A stretch of 64,000 nucleotides of DNA from Flavobacterium psychrophilum. GTDB taxonomy: Bacteria; Bacteroidota; Bacteroidia; Flavobacteriales; Flavobacteriaceae. A program made the translations under genes and the position numbers. The stretch is from the NCBI GenBank assembly GCA_945872245.1, contig CAMBZB010000010.1:1-64000 (forward strand). The letters run 5' to 3'. This document shows, in pieces, positions 1 through 7,894 of this stretch (within the stretch, counting starts at the first letter, position 1; the number at the start of each line of letters is the position of its first letter). The notes beneath the pieces are model-generated. The model did no database searches and was not told where the DNA came from. It saw nothing but the letters and a program-made list of their open reading frames with translations.

Positions 1-56
1 CTATGTCCGGTTTGGTCTACCTGGTGTGTTCTTAAAATTAGTTTAATCGATGCCAT
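1..56 (-). CDS. Tyrosine recombinase (integrase), N-terminal fragment at the window edge
   Basis: Reading the minus strand from an ATG at 54-56 gives about 18 residues beginning MASIKLILRTHQVDQTGH before the sequence ends. This matches the way Bacteroidota phage-type integrases usually begin: a short beta strand of the form 'MASvkLiLRtdk...G' that opens the SAM-like N-terminal domain. The rest of the protein, including the catalytic R-H-R-Y residues, lies outside the window. The frame stays open to the edge. No TAnnTTTG promoter was found upstream. The call rests on a short stretch and on family memory, so it is probable rather than certain. It would mean a mobile element lies to the left. 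Confidence 0.6.
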   Translation of the reverse strand, partial: MASIKLILRTHQVDQTGH

Positions 57-404
57 AGGAATAGGAGTTTAGAAATGTTATACTACTTTTGTAAAGTAAT
101 GCAAACGAGTGAAAGTATTGTAAATACTAGGTTTTCAAATGGGTGCATCGTGATACGAAGGTACAACAATTGGTACAACAAAACAAGTATTTCGTTGCTT
201 TTTTGTGCTTTATTCTGCTTTTACTGATTTTATAAAGTCAATGATTACAGTACTTTAAGTGCAAATGGGAGGGTTGGAGGAAAAGTTGTAGATAACTTGT
301 ATAAATGTATGACAAACGTCAGACTTTATTTATTCTCAAATATATCAATTTTTTTTCTTTCAAATTACTCAAGACACTTTTATGATTTCTCCTTATTTTC
401 AAAA
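57..404. other. Gene-free stretch between integrase start and DUF2400 gene
   Basis: About 350 bases hold no convincing gene on either strand. Visible structures are a short near-palindrome AGTATTGTAAATACT at 114-128 and a 9-base direct repeat GGTACAACA at 160-168 and 172-180. Because it sits immediately upstream of a probable integrase gene, it could contain recombinase arm or core sites, but there is no tRNA or duplicated gene end here to mark an attachment site. No terminator for the DUF2400 gene was recognised. Confidence 0.5.
160..183. repeat. Two 9-base direct repeats upstream of the integrase gene
   Basis: GGTACAACA occurs twice with a 12-base period (160-168 and 172-180), followed by AAAA. 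Short direct repeats next to a tyrosine recombinase gene can be binding sites for the integrase arm domain or an excisionase. Here that is only inference from position. Confidence 0.45.
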
Positions 405-1169
405 TCAAAAACCCTCAAAAACACCCAGCCCAAATAAAGCAAAATCATATTTCACGGGATCATTCGGGTCGAGTTCTCGGAGTTTTGAATCGAGTTCTGT
501 TAAGGCTTTACCGTTGTTCTGCTTTCTGGTGAGCAAGCCTAGTTTACGAGCCACATTACCCGAATGCACATCGAGTGGACAAGATAACTTTGAAGGTGAA
601 ATGCCTTTCCAAATCCCTAAATCAACTCCAGCATTATCATTTCTTACAAACCACCTAAGACACATGTTAATTCTCTTAGAAACCGACCCTTTATTTGGGT
701 CTGCAACATGTTTTCTTGTTCTAGTTAAATGTGGTATTTCAAAGAAAATTTCATGTAGAGCATGAATTGCTGGTTGAAGGGAAGTTTCCGTTTGATTTTG
801 AATAAAAATATTCTCTAATCCTCCCTTATTGATGTAAATGTGTTTTAAGGCTTTGATAAAATGTTTAAAATCATCTGAATTAAAGGTTCTATGTACAAAC
901 CCTTCCAATTTTTCAAGTTGATAATCATTGTGGCTCATAACAAAGTCATAAGGGGAATTCCCTAGTAATTCCATCATCTTATGACCATTTTTGATAATCA
1001 TTTTGCGGTTGCCCCAAGCAATACTTGAAGCTAAAAATCCAGCAATTTCAATATCTTCTTTTTGTGAAAACAAATGCGGAATTTGTACGGGGTCACTTTC
1101 GATAAAATCAGGCGTATTGTATTGAATGACTTTTTCGTCAAGGAAAGATTGGAGTTCTGAGTTTGTCAT
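405..1169 (-). CDS. TIGR02757 / DUF2400 family protein
   Basis: The 254-residue product matches the DUF2400 (TIGR02757) family, whose biochemical role is not settled. Typical features are an N-terminal segment ending in a FLASSIAWGNRK-type motif (about residues 45-56), a central MCLRWFVRN (about 168-176) and the C-terminal YDFALFGLGVFE. Length is as expected for the family. The ATG at 1167-1169 lies one base after the stop of the upstream ABC ATPase gene, so the two are very likely cotranscribed and translationally coupled. There is no clear functional link between them. I am confident of the family and cannot give a function. Confidence 0.85.
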   Translation of the reverse strand: MTNSELQSFLDEKVIQYNTPDFIESDPVQIPHLFSQKEDIEIAGFLASSIAWGNRKMIIKNGHKMMELLGNSPYDFVMSHNDYQLEKLEGFVHRTFNSDDFKHFIKALKHIYINKGGLENIFIQNQTETSLQPAIHALHEIFFEIPHLTRTRKHVADPNKGSVSKRINMCLRWFVRNDNAGVDLGIWKGISPSKLSCPLDVHSGNVARKLGLLTRKQNNGKALTELDSKLRELDPNDPVKYDFALFGLGVFEGF

Positions 1170-1170
1170 T

Positions 1171-1860
1171 TTAATTACTAATCAGCCCATCCACCATGAC
1201 CAATTTTCTGTCCGCCATATTAGCGAGTTCTTCGTTATGCGTTACAATGACAAAAGTTTGTCCCAATTCGTCCCTGAGTTTAAAAAACAATTGGTGTAGA
1301 TTTTCGGCAGAATGGGTGTCTAGATTCCCCGATGGTTCATCGGCAAAAATAATGGCTGGTTTGTTGATTAAAGCCCTTGCTACCGCTACACGCTGTTGTT
1401 CTCCGCCAGAAAGTTCGTTAGGTTTGTGGTTGATGCGGAGCGAGAGCCCGAGATAATCTAATAATCTTTTGGCTTCGGTCTCGGTTTCGTGTCTGGATTT
1501 ATTGGCTATAAAAGCGGGAATGCAAACGTTTTCCAAAGCGGTGAATTCAGGTAATAATTGGTGAAATTGGAAGATAAAGCCTAAGTTCAAGTTTCTAAAT
1601 TTCGACAAGGTTTTGTCATTCATCGTTAGAATGTCTTGGCCGTTGATGCGCAATTCTATTTCATTTCCTTCGTTTTTACTTCCCTCTGTAATAGGGTGGC
1701 TAGGTTTGTCTAACGTTCCAAGTATTTGCAAAAGCGTTGTTTTTCCGGCACCAGAAGCTCCAACGATAGAAACGATTTCGCCTTTTTGGATATGTAAATC
1801 AACGCCTTTGAGAACATGAAGTTGATCGTAATATTTATGTATGTTTTTTGCTTGAATCAT
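1171..1860 (-). CDS. ABC transporter ATP-binding protein, LolD/MacB type
   Basis: A 229-residue ATPase subunit of a small ABC transporter. Visible motifs are Walker [10 protein letters not shown], the Q-loop in [12 protein letters not shown], signature [15 protein letters not shown], Walker [13 protein letters not shown] and the H-loop FVIVTHNEE. The [11 protein letters not shown] segment and the overall size are typical of the LolD branch, which powers extraction of lipoproteins from the inner membrane; related ATPases serve MacB-type exporters. No membrane subunit is adjacent, so the partner is unknown. I use the ATG at 1858-1860 (MIQAKNIHK); a GTG six codons upstream is possible but less likely. 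The downstream DUF2400 gene begins one base after its stop. Confidence 0.85.
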   Translation of the reverse strand: MIQAKNIHKYYDQLHVLKGVDLHIQKGEIVSIVGASGAGKTTLLQILGTLDKPSHPITEGSKNEGNEIELRINGQDILTMNDKTLSKFRNLNLGFIFQFHQLLPEFTALENVCIPAFIANKSRHETETEAKRLLDYLGLSLRINHKPNELSGGEQQRVAVARALINKPAIIFADEPSGNLDTHSAENLHQLFFKLRDELGQTFVIVTHNEELANMADRKLVMVDGLISN

Positions 1861-1964
1861 CTTTGGAAAAGTTTTCACAAAGAAACAAAGATTTTAGAAG
1901 ATTTCTTGAAATATCTTAGGACATTAGATTCTATGGATTTGCTTTGGAAAATTAAGTTAAAATA

Positions 1965-2267
1965 TCAGTCTTTAAACAGAAATCCAAATCCCATTCGTTT
2001 TAACATCTTCTTTTCGAAAGCCCAAAAGAACTTGTATTGCCCAAAAAGGAATCCTATCAAAACTAAAAGCACTTGATATAAAGGGAAAATCAAGAGTAGC
2101 CGAACGGGCGTAAACCAAAAATCTAAATCTTCTTTTACAATCCCTAACCAAAAACAAAAGGGTTTTGACAGCCATGCCGAAGCCGATCCGGTAAGGGCAA
2201 AAACGATAAATATAATGGTAAGTTGATAATTGGAAGTTATTCCCCAGCGTTTTTTAAATGGATCCAT
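1965..2267 (-). CDS. Small membrane protein, DUF6787-like
   Basis: This 100-residue protein has two hydrophobic segments, about residues 15-35 (LTIIFIVFALTGSASAWLSK) and 58-78 (LLLIFPLYQVLLVLIGFLFG), and a basic aromatic-rich C-terminus (FFWAFEKKMLKRMGFGF). I recognise it as a small flavobacterial family (DUF6787), sometimes annotated as a 'diacylglyceryl transferase'; it is far too short for Lgt, so that name should not be trusted. It is probably an inner-membrane protein. It lies about 100 bases upstream of the ABC ATPase gene and on the same strand. Function unknown. Confidence 0.7.
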   Translation of the reverse strand: MDPFKKRWGITSNYQLTIIFIVFALTGSASAWLSKPFCFWLGIVKEDLDFWFTPVRLLLIFPLYQVLLVLIGFLFGQYKFFWAFEKKMLKRMGFGFLFKD

Positions 2268-2298
2268 CTTAATTTGAAATGATTACAAATATAAAATA

Positions 2299-2733
2299 TT
2301 ATCTTATTGGAACATAACCATCCAGTTTTTGTTTGTAGGTGTTTTGAAAATAAATCATATAATTGTAAATCAAGTAATTCACCTCAAAGCCATAGTTAAC
2401 ATTAGGGTCATAATCGATAGTCATTTCATATAAGTTGGGATTGTATCGTATAGGCTGCAAAACACGAAGGTTCCACTCGCTCACATAAATTCGGTTTTTA
2501 CTTTCTAAATACGATTGGGAATGGTAATTTCTGGGTAATGCAGTCGAATTAAGCCAAGTACTAAAACCCGGATCAATAATAATTACTTCATATTTAAGGG
2601 AGTCATTGGTAATTCGTATCGTATCTTTTTGGGCAGTCAATGGATTGAGAGCAGTCGTTTTAGCCGACTTGGTAGCGTTGCAACCCATAATTAGGCATAA
2701 AAGAAATATCACTATGTAAATACTATTTTTCAT
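2299..2733 (-). CDS. Lipoprotein, DUF6146-like
   Basis: The 144-residue product starts with a lipoprotein signal: hydrophobic stretch IYIVIFLLCL followed by the lipobox LIMGC, with Cys18 as the likely acylated residue. The mature part contains a tyrosine- and asparagine-rich region (residues about 70-140) with YNPNLYEMTIDYDPNVNYG. It resembles a conserved flavobacterial lipoprotein family (DUF6146) with no known activity. It probably sits in the cell envelope. It lies just upstream of the DUF6787-like gene on the same strand (31 bases), so cotranscription is possible. Confidence 0.7.
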   Translation of the reverse strand: MKNSIYIVIFLLCLIMGCNATKSAKTTALNPLTAQKDTIRITNDSLKYEVIIIDPGFSTWLNSTALPRNYHSQSYLESKNRIYVSEWNLRVLQPIRYNPNLYEMTIDYDPNVNYGFEVNYLIYNYMIYFQNTYKQKLDGYVPIR

Positions 2734-2793
2734 AACAAAACCAATAGAAGTAAATTTACAAAAAACAAACCGTTGTTTAATGGTTTTTTAATA

Positions 2794-2823
2794 TAAAAAA
2801 AGGCTGTCTTTTTGGACAGCCTA
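2794..2823 (-). terminator. Rho-independent terminator after serA
   Basis: On the minus strand an 8-base stem AGGCTGTC/GACAGCCT with a 6-base loop is followed by a run of seven T. It lies about 20 bases downstream of the serA stop and closes the serC-serA transcription unit. Confidence 0.8.
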
Positions 2824-2843
2824 AATATATTATTGCAGTAATA

Positions 2844-3794
2844 TTAACCTAACAAACTTATTATTTGAGAAGCTAATTCGGTTCCGATTCTGTCTTGAGC
2901 TTCTCCGGTCGCAGCACCAATATGTGGTGTTAACGAAATTTTTGGATGCATCAAAATAGTTATTTCAGGTTTTGGTTCGCTTTCAAAAACGTCTAATCCT
3001 GCAAATGATACTTTTCCAGAATCCAATGCTTTAATTAGGGCAATTTCATCAACAACTCCGCCACGAGCGCAGTTTACGATTCCAACACCATCTTTCATGA
3101 TTGCTAATGCAGCTTCATCAACGATGTAACCGTCTTGAGCAGGAACGTGTAAAGTAATGAAGTCGGCTTCTTTGAATAATGATTCCAATGACTGTGAAAC
3201 GATTGTAGTTGTAATAGATTGTCCGTCGAAAAATTCAACTTTTACATCCACTTGTGGAATGAAACTATCGGCAGCAATCACTTTCATGCCTAATCCCAAC
3301 GCCATTTTAGCAGTAGCTTGACCAATACGGCCAATTCCTACAACACCAAGAGTTTTTCCTCTTAGTTCCACACCTTCAGCATACGCTTTTTTCAAACCAT
3401 TGAAATTTGAATCCCCTTCAAGAGGCATGTTTCTATTAGAATCATGCAAGAAACGAACACCAGAAAGTAAATGAGCGAAAACTAATTCTGCTACAGATTC
3501 TGATGAAGAAGCAGGCGTATTGATTACGTGAATCCCTTTGCTTTTGGCATAATCCACATCAATATTATCCATTCCAACACCACCCCGGCCGATTATTTTA
3601 AGTCCGGGACAAGCATCAATAATGTCTTTGCGAACTTTAGTTGCACTTCTTACTAGTACTACGCTTACGTTATTTTCATTAACAAAATTAGCTACTTGCT
3701 CTTGTGCCACTTTTGTAGTTATTACTTCAAACCCACCTTTTTCTAAAGCTAGAATTCCACTTTCTGAAATTCCATCATTTGCTAATACTTTCAT
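2844..3794 (-). CDS. serA: D-3-phosphoglycerate dehydrogenase
   Basis: Oxidises 3-phosphoglycerate to 3-phosphohydroxypyruvate with NAD, the first step of serine synthesis. The 316-residue protein has the D-2-hydroxyacid dehydrogenase plan: substrate domain split around a Rossmann domain with nucleotide motif GIGRIG (153-158). The catalytic Arg lies in NCARGG, Glu in GLDVFESEP, and His in LTPHIGAATGEA. It is the short type, ending without an ACT regulatory domain, so feedback inhibition by serine through ACT is not expected. It lies 25 bases downstream of serC on the same strand, giving a serC-serA operon closed by a terminator. Confidence 0.93.
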   Translation of the reverse strand: MKVLANDGISESGILALEKGGFEVITTKVAQEQVANFVNENNVSVVLVRSATKVRKDIIDACPGLKIIGRGGVGMDNIDVDYAKSKGIHVINTPASSSESVAELVFAHLLSGVRFLHDSNRNMPLEGDSNFNGLKKAYAEGVELRGKTLGVVGIGRIGQATAKMALGLGMKVIAADSFIPQVDVKVEFFDGQSITTTIVSQSLESLFKEADFITLHVPAQDGYIVDEAALAIMKDGVGIVNCARGGVVDEIALIKALDSGKVSFAGLDVFESEPKPEITILMHPKISLTPHIGAATGEAQDRIGTELASQIISLLG

Positions 3795-3819
3795 TTTTTT
3801 AATTTAAAGATTGAATTAT

Positions 3820-4890
3820 TTAAATTGATTTTTCTAATGCTACCATTACATCAACTAAAACCTGTACGCTTTCTATAGGCATCGCATTGTACATTGATGC
3901 TCTATAACCACCAACAGATCTGTGTCCAGGCAAGCCAATTATTCCAGCTTCTTTCAGCATGGCGTTAAAAGTATCTGCATGCAATGGATCATTTAATAAG
4001 AAAGTAGCGTTCATATTTGAACGGTCCTCAACCACCGCAGCTCCTTTGAATAAAGGATTTCTGTCAATTTCTGCATAAAGCAAAGCTGCTTTAGCGTTGT
4101 TGATTTTTTCTATTGCAGCAATTCCACCAAGGTTTTTTAGCCATTGTAGGGTCAACATAGAGGCATAAACAGGAAAAACAGGAGGAGTGTTGTACATGCT
4201 TTCTGCTTTGATATGTTTGGTGTAATCCAACATGCTTGGAATTAATCGTCCGTTTTTACCAAGAATTTCTTCTTTGATAACTACTAAAGTAGTTCCTGCA
4301 GGACCCATATTTTTTTGGGCTCCGGCATAAATGATGTCAAATTTTGAAAAATCCAAAACTCTTGAAAAAATATCCGAACTCATATCGCAAACAATTGGCA
4401 TATCTAAGTTTGGAAATTCCTTCATTTGTGTTCCGAAAATAGTGTTGTTGCTCGTACAGTGAAAATAATCAGCATCTGCAGGAACAGTATACCCTTTAGG
4501 GACATGGTTGTAATTATCGTCTTTAGAAGAAGCAACAATAACAGTTTCCCCGAAATTTTTGGCTTCTTTTATCGCTGCACTTGCCCACGTTCCAGAGTCA
4601 AGATAAGCCGCTTTTCCACCTTCTTTCATAAGGTTGTAAGGTGCCATAATAAATTCTAAACTTGCTCCACCAGCAAGGAAAAGAGCTTGATACCCTTTGC
4701 CTTCCAATCCTAATAATTCGATCGCCAAAGATCTTGCTTCATCCATAACAGCAACAAAATCCTTGCTTCTGTGCGATATTTCTAAAATAGATAAGCCAGA
4801 ATTATTAAAATTCAATATGGCTTGTGCTGATTTTTCAAAAACTTCTTGTGGTAAAATACAAGGTCCTGCGCTGTAGTTGTGTTTTTTCAT
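3820..4890 (-). CDS. serC: Phosphoserine aminotransferase
   Basis: Converts 3-phosphohydroxypyruvate and glutamate to phosphoserine and 2-oxoglutarate; the same enzyme can serve pyridoxal phosphate synthesis. The 356-residue protein begins KKHNYSAGP, the usual N-terminus of the family, and has the PLP lysine in YAGAQKNMGPAG. The C-terminal GLPGHRSVGGYRASMYNA is the substrate-binding arginine/histidine region. I chose the ATG at 4888-4890; a TTG six codons upstream is also open. It precedes serA by 25 bases on the same strand. serB, the phosphatase, is not in this window. Confidence 0.93.
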   Translation of the reverse strand: MKKHNYSAGPCILPQEVFEKSAQAILNFNNSGLSILEISHRSKDFVAVMDEARSLAIELLGLEGKGYQALFLAGGASLEFIMAPYNLMKEGGKAAYLDSGTWASAAIKEAKNFGETVIVASSKDDNYNHVPKGYTVPADADYFHCTSNNTIFGTQMKEFPNLDMPIVCDMSSDIFSRVLDFSKFDIIYAGAQKNMGPAGTTLVVIKEEILGKNGRLIPSMLDYTKHIKAESMYNTPPVFPVYASMLTLQWLKNLGGIAAIEKINNAKAALLYAEIDRNPLFKGAAVVEDRSNMNATFLLNDPLHADTFNAMLKEAGIIGLPGHRSVGGYRASMYNAMPIESVQVLVDVMVALEKSI

Positions 4891-4980
4891 AGTATTGATT
4901 ATGTCCAAATTTTAAAAATGCAAATTTCGGGAATAGGAGTTGAATAAGCGTTATATAATTCGAAATAATTAAAGATTTTT

Positions 4981-6042
4981 TTACTTTGTTGTTAACAAAA
5001 ACGCAATAGTATCTACATTGTCGGCATAATCCCATAAATTTGGTTTCTGGGTTTGACCAAATCCAACACTGTTTTCAATGAGATTGTTGCTTACAACGCA
5101 CTGAATTTGGTCGCTTTCTGACTGTAGTCGGATTTGTAAATCTTCTAAATTTTCATAGAATTCATAAAAAACACTCGAAATAGGGGAGGCGTGACTCGAG
5201 TCTTCTTTTAAGGTCAAAAAACTATTGTCCAATAATTTAAAATTGCTCATCAAGAAAACGGCCTTGTTGTAATCATAATTGTTGGCATATTTTTCATAAT
5301 GGATCACGTCTTGGTATTCGAAAATGGCTTCAAAAAAAGCAGTAAAAGAATAGCCCTTCGGTACAAAAAGTTTAGAGACATTGCGACACCCCAAACCAAA
5401 ATACCTAAAGATGTCTTCTCCCAAAGCGATTAGTTGTGTTGTGGTTTCTTGTCCATTCAACACAGCAATTGAATTTCTGTTTTTCCGAATGATGCTTGGC
5501 GTGTCTTTGAAATAATAATCAAAATAGCGGGCGGTATTGTTGCTTCCCGTTGCAATAACTGCATCGAAATCCTCTAGTTTTCCTTCAACGAAAGTGATTT
5601 TGTTTTCAAATTCAGGCTCAATCGCACTAATATATTTTGCCAAAAAAGGTAACAGAAACTGATCGTTAGAGGATGTTTTTACTAAGACATTGTTACCTGA
5701 AATTAGTACTGATAAAAAATCATGAAAACCCACTAGTGGAATGTTTCCGGCCAGAATGAGTCCTACTTTTTTCGGTTTGTTGATTTCAATATTATAGGCA
5801 CTAAGCCAATGATTTAAATTCTCTTCTGTTAAAGCTTTTGCCCAAGATTGAATCGAAAAATAGACATTTTCAGGAGTGTACCAGCCGTTATGGGATTGAG
5901 AAAGCTGGATTAAATCTACAAAATCATCAAAAAACAAATCATTGTACAAAACGGAAATGTTTCTCATGTTTTCACCTTCGGAAAACTGGCTTAAAAAATT
6001 CCCTAATTCAATAAAACATTTTTTTTTATCGTTTTGTGACAT
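4981..6042 (-). CDS. Acyl-CoA reductase (LuxC-like)
   Basis: The 353-residue protein resembles the LuxC/acyl-CoA reductase branch of the aldehyde dehydrogenase superfamily, which reduces acyl-CoA or acyl groups to aldehydes using NADPH. Supporting segments are LILAGNIPLVGFHDFLSVL, VLVKTSSNDQF, AVIATGSNNTARYF and FGLGCRNVSKLF; the cysteine in the last is the likely catalytic nucleophile. The frame is open further upstream, but that part overlaps the divergent ferredoxin gene. A promoter-like CAAAAATA (TATTTTTG on the minus strand) at 6083-6090 supports the ATG at 6040-6042. Adjacency to ferredoxin is common in flavobacteria. The natural substrate is unknown. Confidence 0.8.
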   Translation of the reverse strand: MSQNDKKKCFIELGNFLSQFSEGENMRNISVLYNDLFFDDFVDLIQLSQSHNGWYTPENVYFSIQSWAKALTEENLNHWLSAYNIEINKPKKVGLILAGNIPLVGFHDFLSVLISGNNVLVKTSSNDQFLLPFLAKYISAIEPEFENKITFVEGKLEDFDAVIATGSNNTARYFDYYFKDTPSIIRKNRNSIAVLNGQETTTQLIALGEDIFRYFGLGCRNVSKLFVPKGYSFTAFFEAIFEYQDVIHYEKYANNYDYNKAVFLMSNFKLLDNSFLTLKEDSSHASPISSVFYEFYENLEDLQIRLQSESDQIQCVVSNNLIENSVGFGQTQKPNLWDYADNVDTIAFLLTTK

Positions 6043-6142
6043 CAGTAATTTGTTTATGAATAGTTTTGATTGTAATTTTGTGCAAAAATAAGGAATTAGT
6101 AAATAGGCATTGGCCAAAAGTGGAAAGTTAATTGATTTTTCT

Positions 6143-6170
6143 AAACTCATAAACTCATAAACTTCTAAAC
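6143..6170. repeat. Short tandem repeat upstream of the ferredoxin gene
   Basis: An 8-base unit AAACTCAT is repeated exactly once and then degenerately (AAACTTCT, AAACT). It falls between the divergent acyl-CoA reductase and ferredoxin genes. It resembles other AT-rich 7-8-base tandem units in this window. Confidence 0.55.
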
Positions 6171-6180
6171 TAAAAAAAAC

Positions 6181-6531
6181 ATGGCAATTATAATAACAGA
6201 CGAATGTATCAATTGTGGAGCTTGTGAGCCAGAATGTCCAAATACGGCAATATATGAAGGTGCCGATGACTGGAGATATAAAGATGGTACCAAAATTAAA
6301 GGAAAAGTAATCTTGCCTACTGGCGAAGAAATCGATGCCGATGCTGCACAAACGCCCATTTCAGATGATATATACTATATTGTCCCTGGAAAGTGTACCG
6401 AATGTAAAGGATTTCATGACGAGCCACAATGCGCTGCAGTTTGTCCGGTTGACTGTTGTATTCCAGACGAAAATCATGTAGAAAGTGAAGAAACCTTGTT
6501 GAACAGACAAGCGTTCTTGCACAACGAATAG
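6181..6531 (+). CDS. 4Fe-4S dicluster ferredoxin
   Basis: A 116-residue electron carrier with two 4Fe-4S motifs. The first cluster is C9-x2-C12-x2-C15-x3-C19 ([13 protein letters not shown]). The second begins [18 protein letters not shown] and has the longer 8-residue spacing between its second and third cysteines, so the protein is of the Allochromatium/YfhL ferredoxin type; the first cluster closes from the cysteine of the other motif. The acidic insert around residues 30-60 is typical of Bacteroidota homologues. It is divergent from the acyl-CoA reductase gene and ends at a strong terminator. Its redox partners are not shown by the sequence. Confidence 0.9.
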   Translation: MAIIITDECINCGACEPECPNTAIYEGADDWRYKDGTKIKGKVILPTGEEIDADAAQTPISDDIYYIVPGKCTECKGFHDEPQCAAVCPVDCCIPDENHVESEETLLNRQAFLHNE

Positions 6532-6552
6532 ATAAAAAAACTTTTTGTAAAC

Positions 6553-6586
6553 AAAAAATCCTGAGCACTAACTCAGGATTTTTTTA
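6553..6586 (+). terminator. Rho-independent terminator after ferredoxin
   Basis: Stem AATCCTGAG/CTCAGGATT with loop CACTAA, followed by seven T, about 25 bases after the ferredoxin stop. Confidence 0.85.
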
Positions 6587-6674
6587 TGGATTATTAAATC
6601 TTATATTTGCAGACTTTTAAAAATATTAGTAAAACAGATTACAGCCTAATAAGTTGTGTGAAAATATAAAAATC

Positions 6675-7769
6675 ATGAAAGCAGGAATTGTAGGGTTACC
6701 GAATGTTGGAAAATCAACATTGTTCAATTGTTTATCCAATGCAAAAGCGCAAAGTGCCAACTTTCCGTTTTGCACCATCGAACCTAATATAGGAGTGGTA
6801 AATGTGCCTGATTCGAGAATTGCAAAGCTGGAGGAGTTAGTAAAGCCAGAACGCGTTCAAATGGCAACAGTTGATATTGTCGATATTGCAGGATTGGTAA
6901 AAGGAGCTAGCAAAGGCGAAGGTTTAGGGAATCAATTTCTTGGAAATATAAGGGAATGTAATGCGATTATTCATGTGTTGCGTTGTTTTGACAATGATAA
7001 TATTGTGCACGTGGATGGAAATGTAAACCCTATTAGAGACAAAGAAACTATTGATATCGAGTTGCAATTAAAGGATTTGGAAACAGTTGAAAAGCGTCTC
7101 GAAAAAGTAAAACGTGCCGCTAAAACAGGTAACAAGGAAGCACAACTTGAAGAAGGTCTTTTGAATAGAATTAGAGAAACCTTACTTCAAGCAAAATCAG
7201 CCAGAACCGTTATTCCAAAAGGATATGAAGAGGAAGAATTGATGGAGGGTTTTCAATTGATAACGGCAAAACCGGTTTTGTATGTTTGCAATGTAGACGA
7301 GAATTCAGCTGTAAGCGGCAATAAATATGTAGACCAAGTTCGTGAATTGGTGAAAGATGAAGATGCTGAAGTTATTATACTTTCTGTGGGTGCTGAAGCC
7401 GATATTACCGAATTAGAAAGTTATGAAGAGCGTCAGATTTTCCTCGAAGATATGGGATTGTATGAACCAGGTGCTTCGGTTTTGATTCGCGCGGCCTACA
7501 AATTACTGAAACAACAAACTTATTTTACCGCAGGCGTGAAAGAAGTTCGGGCTTGGACCATCAACATTGGAGCTACAGCGCCACAAGCTGCGGGAGTTAT
7601 TCATACTGATTTCGAAAAAGGATTTATTCGTGCTGAAGTGATTGGGTATGATGATTTCGTTCATTACGGTTCTGAAGCCAAATGTAAAGAAGCAGGGAAA
7701 TTCAAGGTGGAAGGAAAAGAATATATCGTTAAAGATGGCGACGTGATGCATTTTAGATTTAATGTGTAA
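6675..7769 (+). CDS. ychF: Redox-regulated ATPase YchF (Obg-like)
   Basis: A universally conserved P-loop protein of the OLA1/YchF family, which hydrolyses ATP rather than GTP and associates with ribosomes. The 364-residue protein begins MKAGIVGLPNVGKST with the P-loop at 7-14. It has the switch II motif DIVDIAGLVKGASKGEG, an internal coiled coil (about 125-165) and a C-terminal TGS domain ending GKEYIVKDGDVMHFRFNV. Length is normal. A TTG seven codons upstream is open, but the ATG matches family starts. A TATATTTG element at 6602-6609 is a likely -7 promoter box. A terminator follows at 7809. Confidence 0.95.
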   Translation: MKAGIVGLPNVGKSTLFNCLSNAKAQSANFPFCTIEPNIGVVNVPDSRIAKLEELVKPERVQMATVDIVDIAGLVKGASKGEGLGNQFLGNIRECNAIIHVLRCFDNDNIVHVDGNVNPIRDKETIDIELQLKDLETVEKRLEKVKRAAKTGNKEAQLEEGLLNRIRETLLQAKSARTVIPKGYEEEELMEGFQLITAKPVLYVCNVDENSAVSGNKYVDQVRELVKDEDAEVIILSVGAEADITELESYEERQIFLEDMGLYEPGASVLIRAAYKLLKQQTYFTAGVKEVRAWTINIGATAPQAAGVIHTDFEKGFIRAEVIGYDDFVHYGSEAKCKEAGKFKVEGKEYIVKDGDVMHFRFNV

Positions 7770-7808
7770 ACGAACATTAAGATAAAAATATCAAAAATTT
7801 AATATTTT

Positions 7809-7839
7809 AAATCTGCAAAGAAATTTGCAGATTTTTTTT
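7809..7839 (+). terminator. Rho-independent terminator after ychF
   Basis: An 11-base stem AAATCTGCAAA/TTTGCAGATTT with a 4-base loop and a run of T. It separates ychF from the FIST-kinase pair. Confidence 0.85.
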
Positions 7840-7894
7840 GTTTTGTTAAATTATTTTAGTTACTTTAACCACCCCTAAAAAATACCTACTAATA

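Noticed and set aside
6043..6351. Open frame extending the acyl-CoA reductase about 100 codons upstream
   Set aside because: It overlaps the divergent ferredoxin gene, reads as unlikely protein, and a promoter box at 6083-6090 lies inside it.
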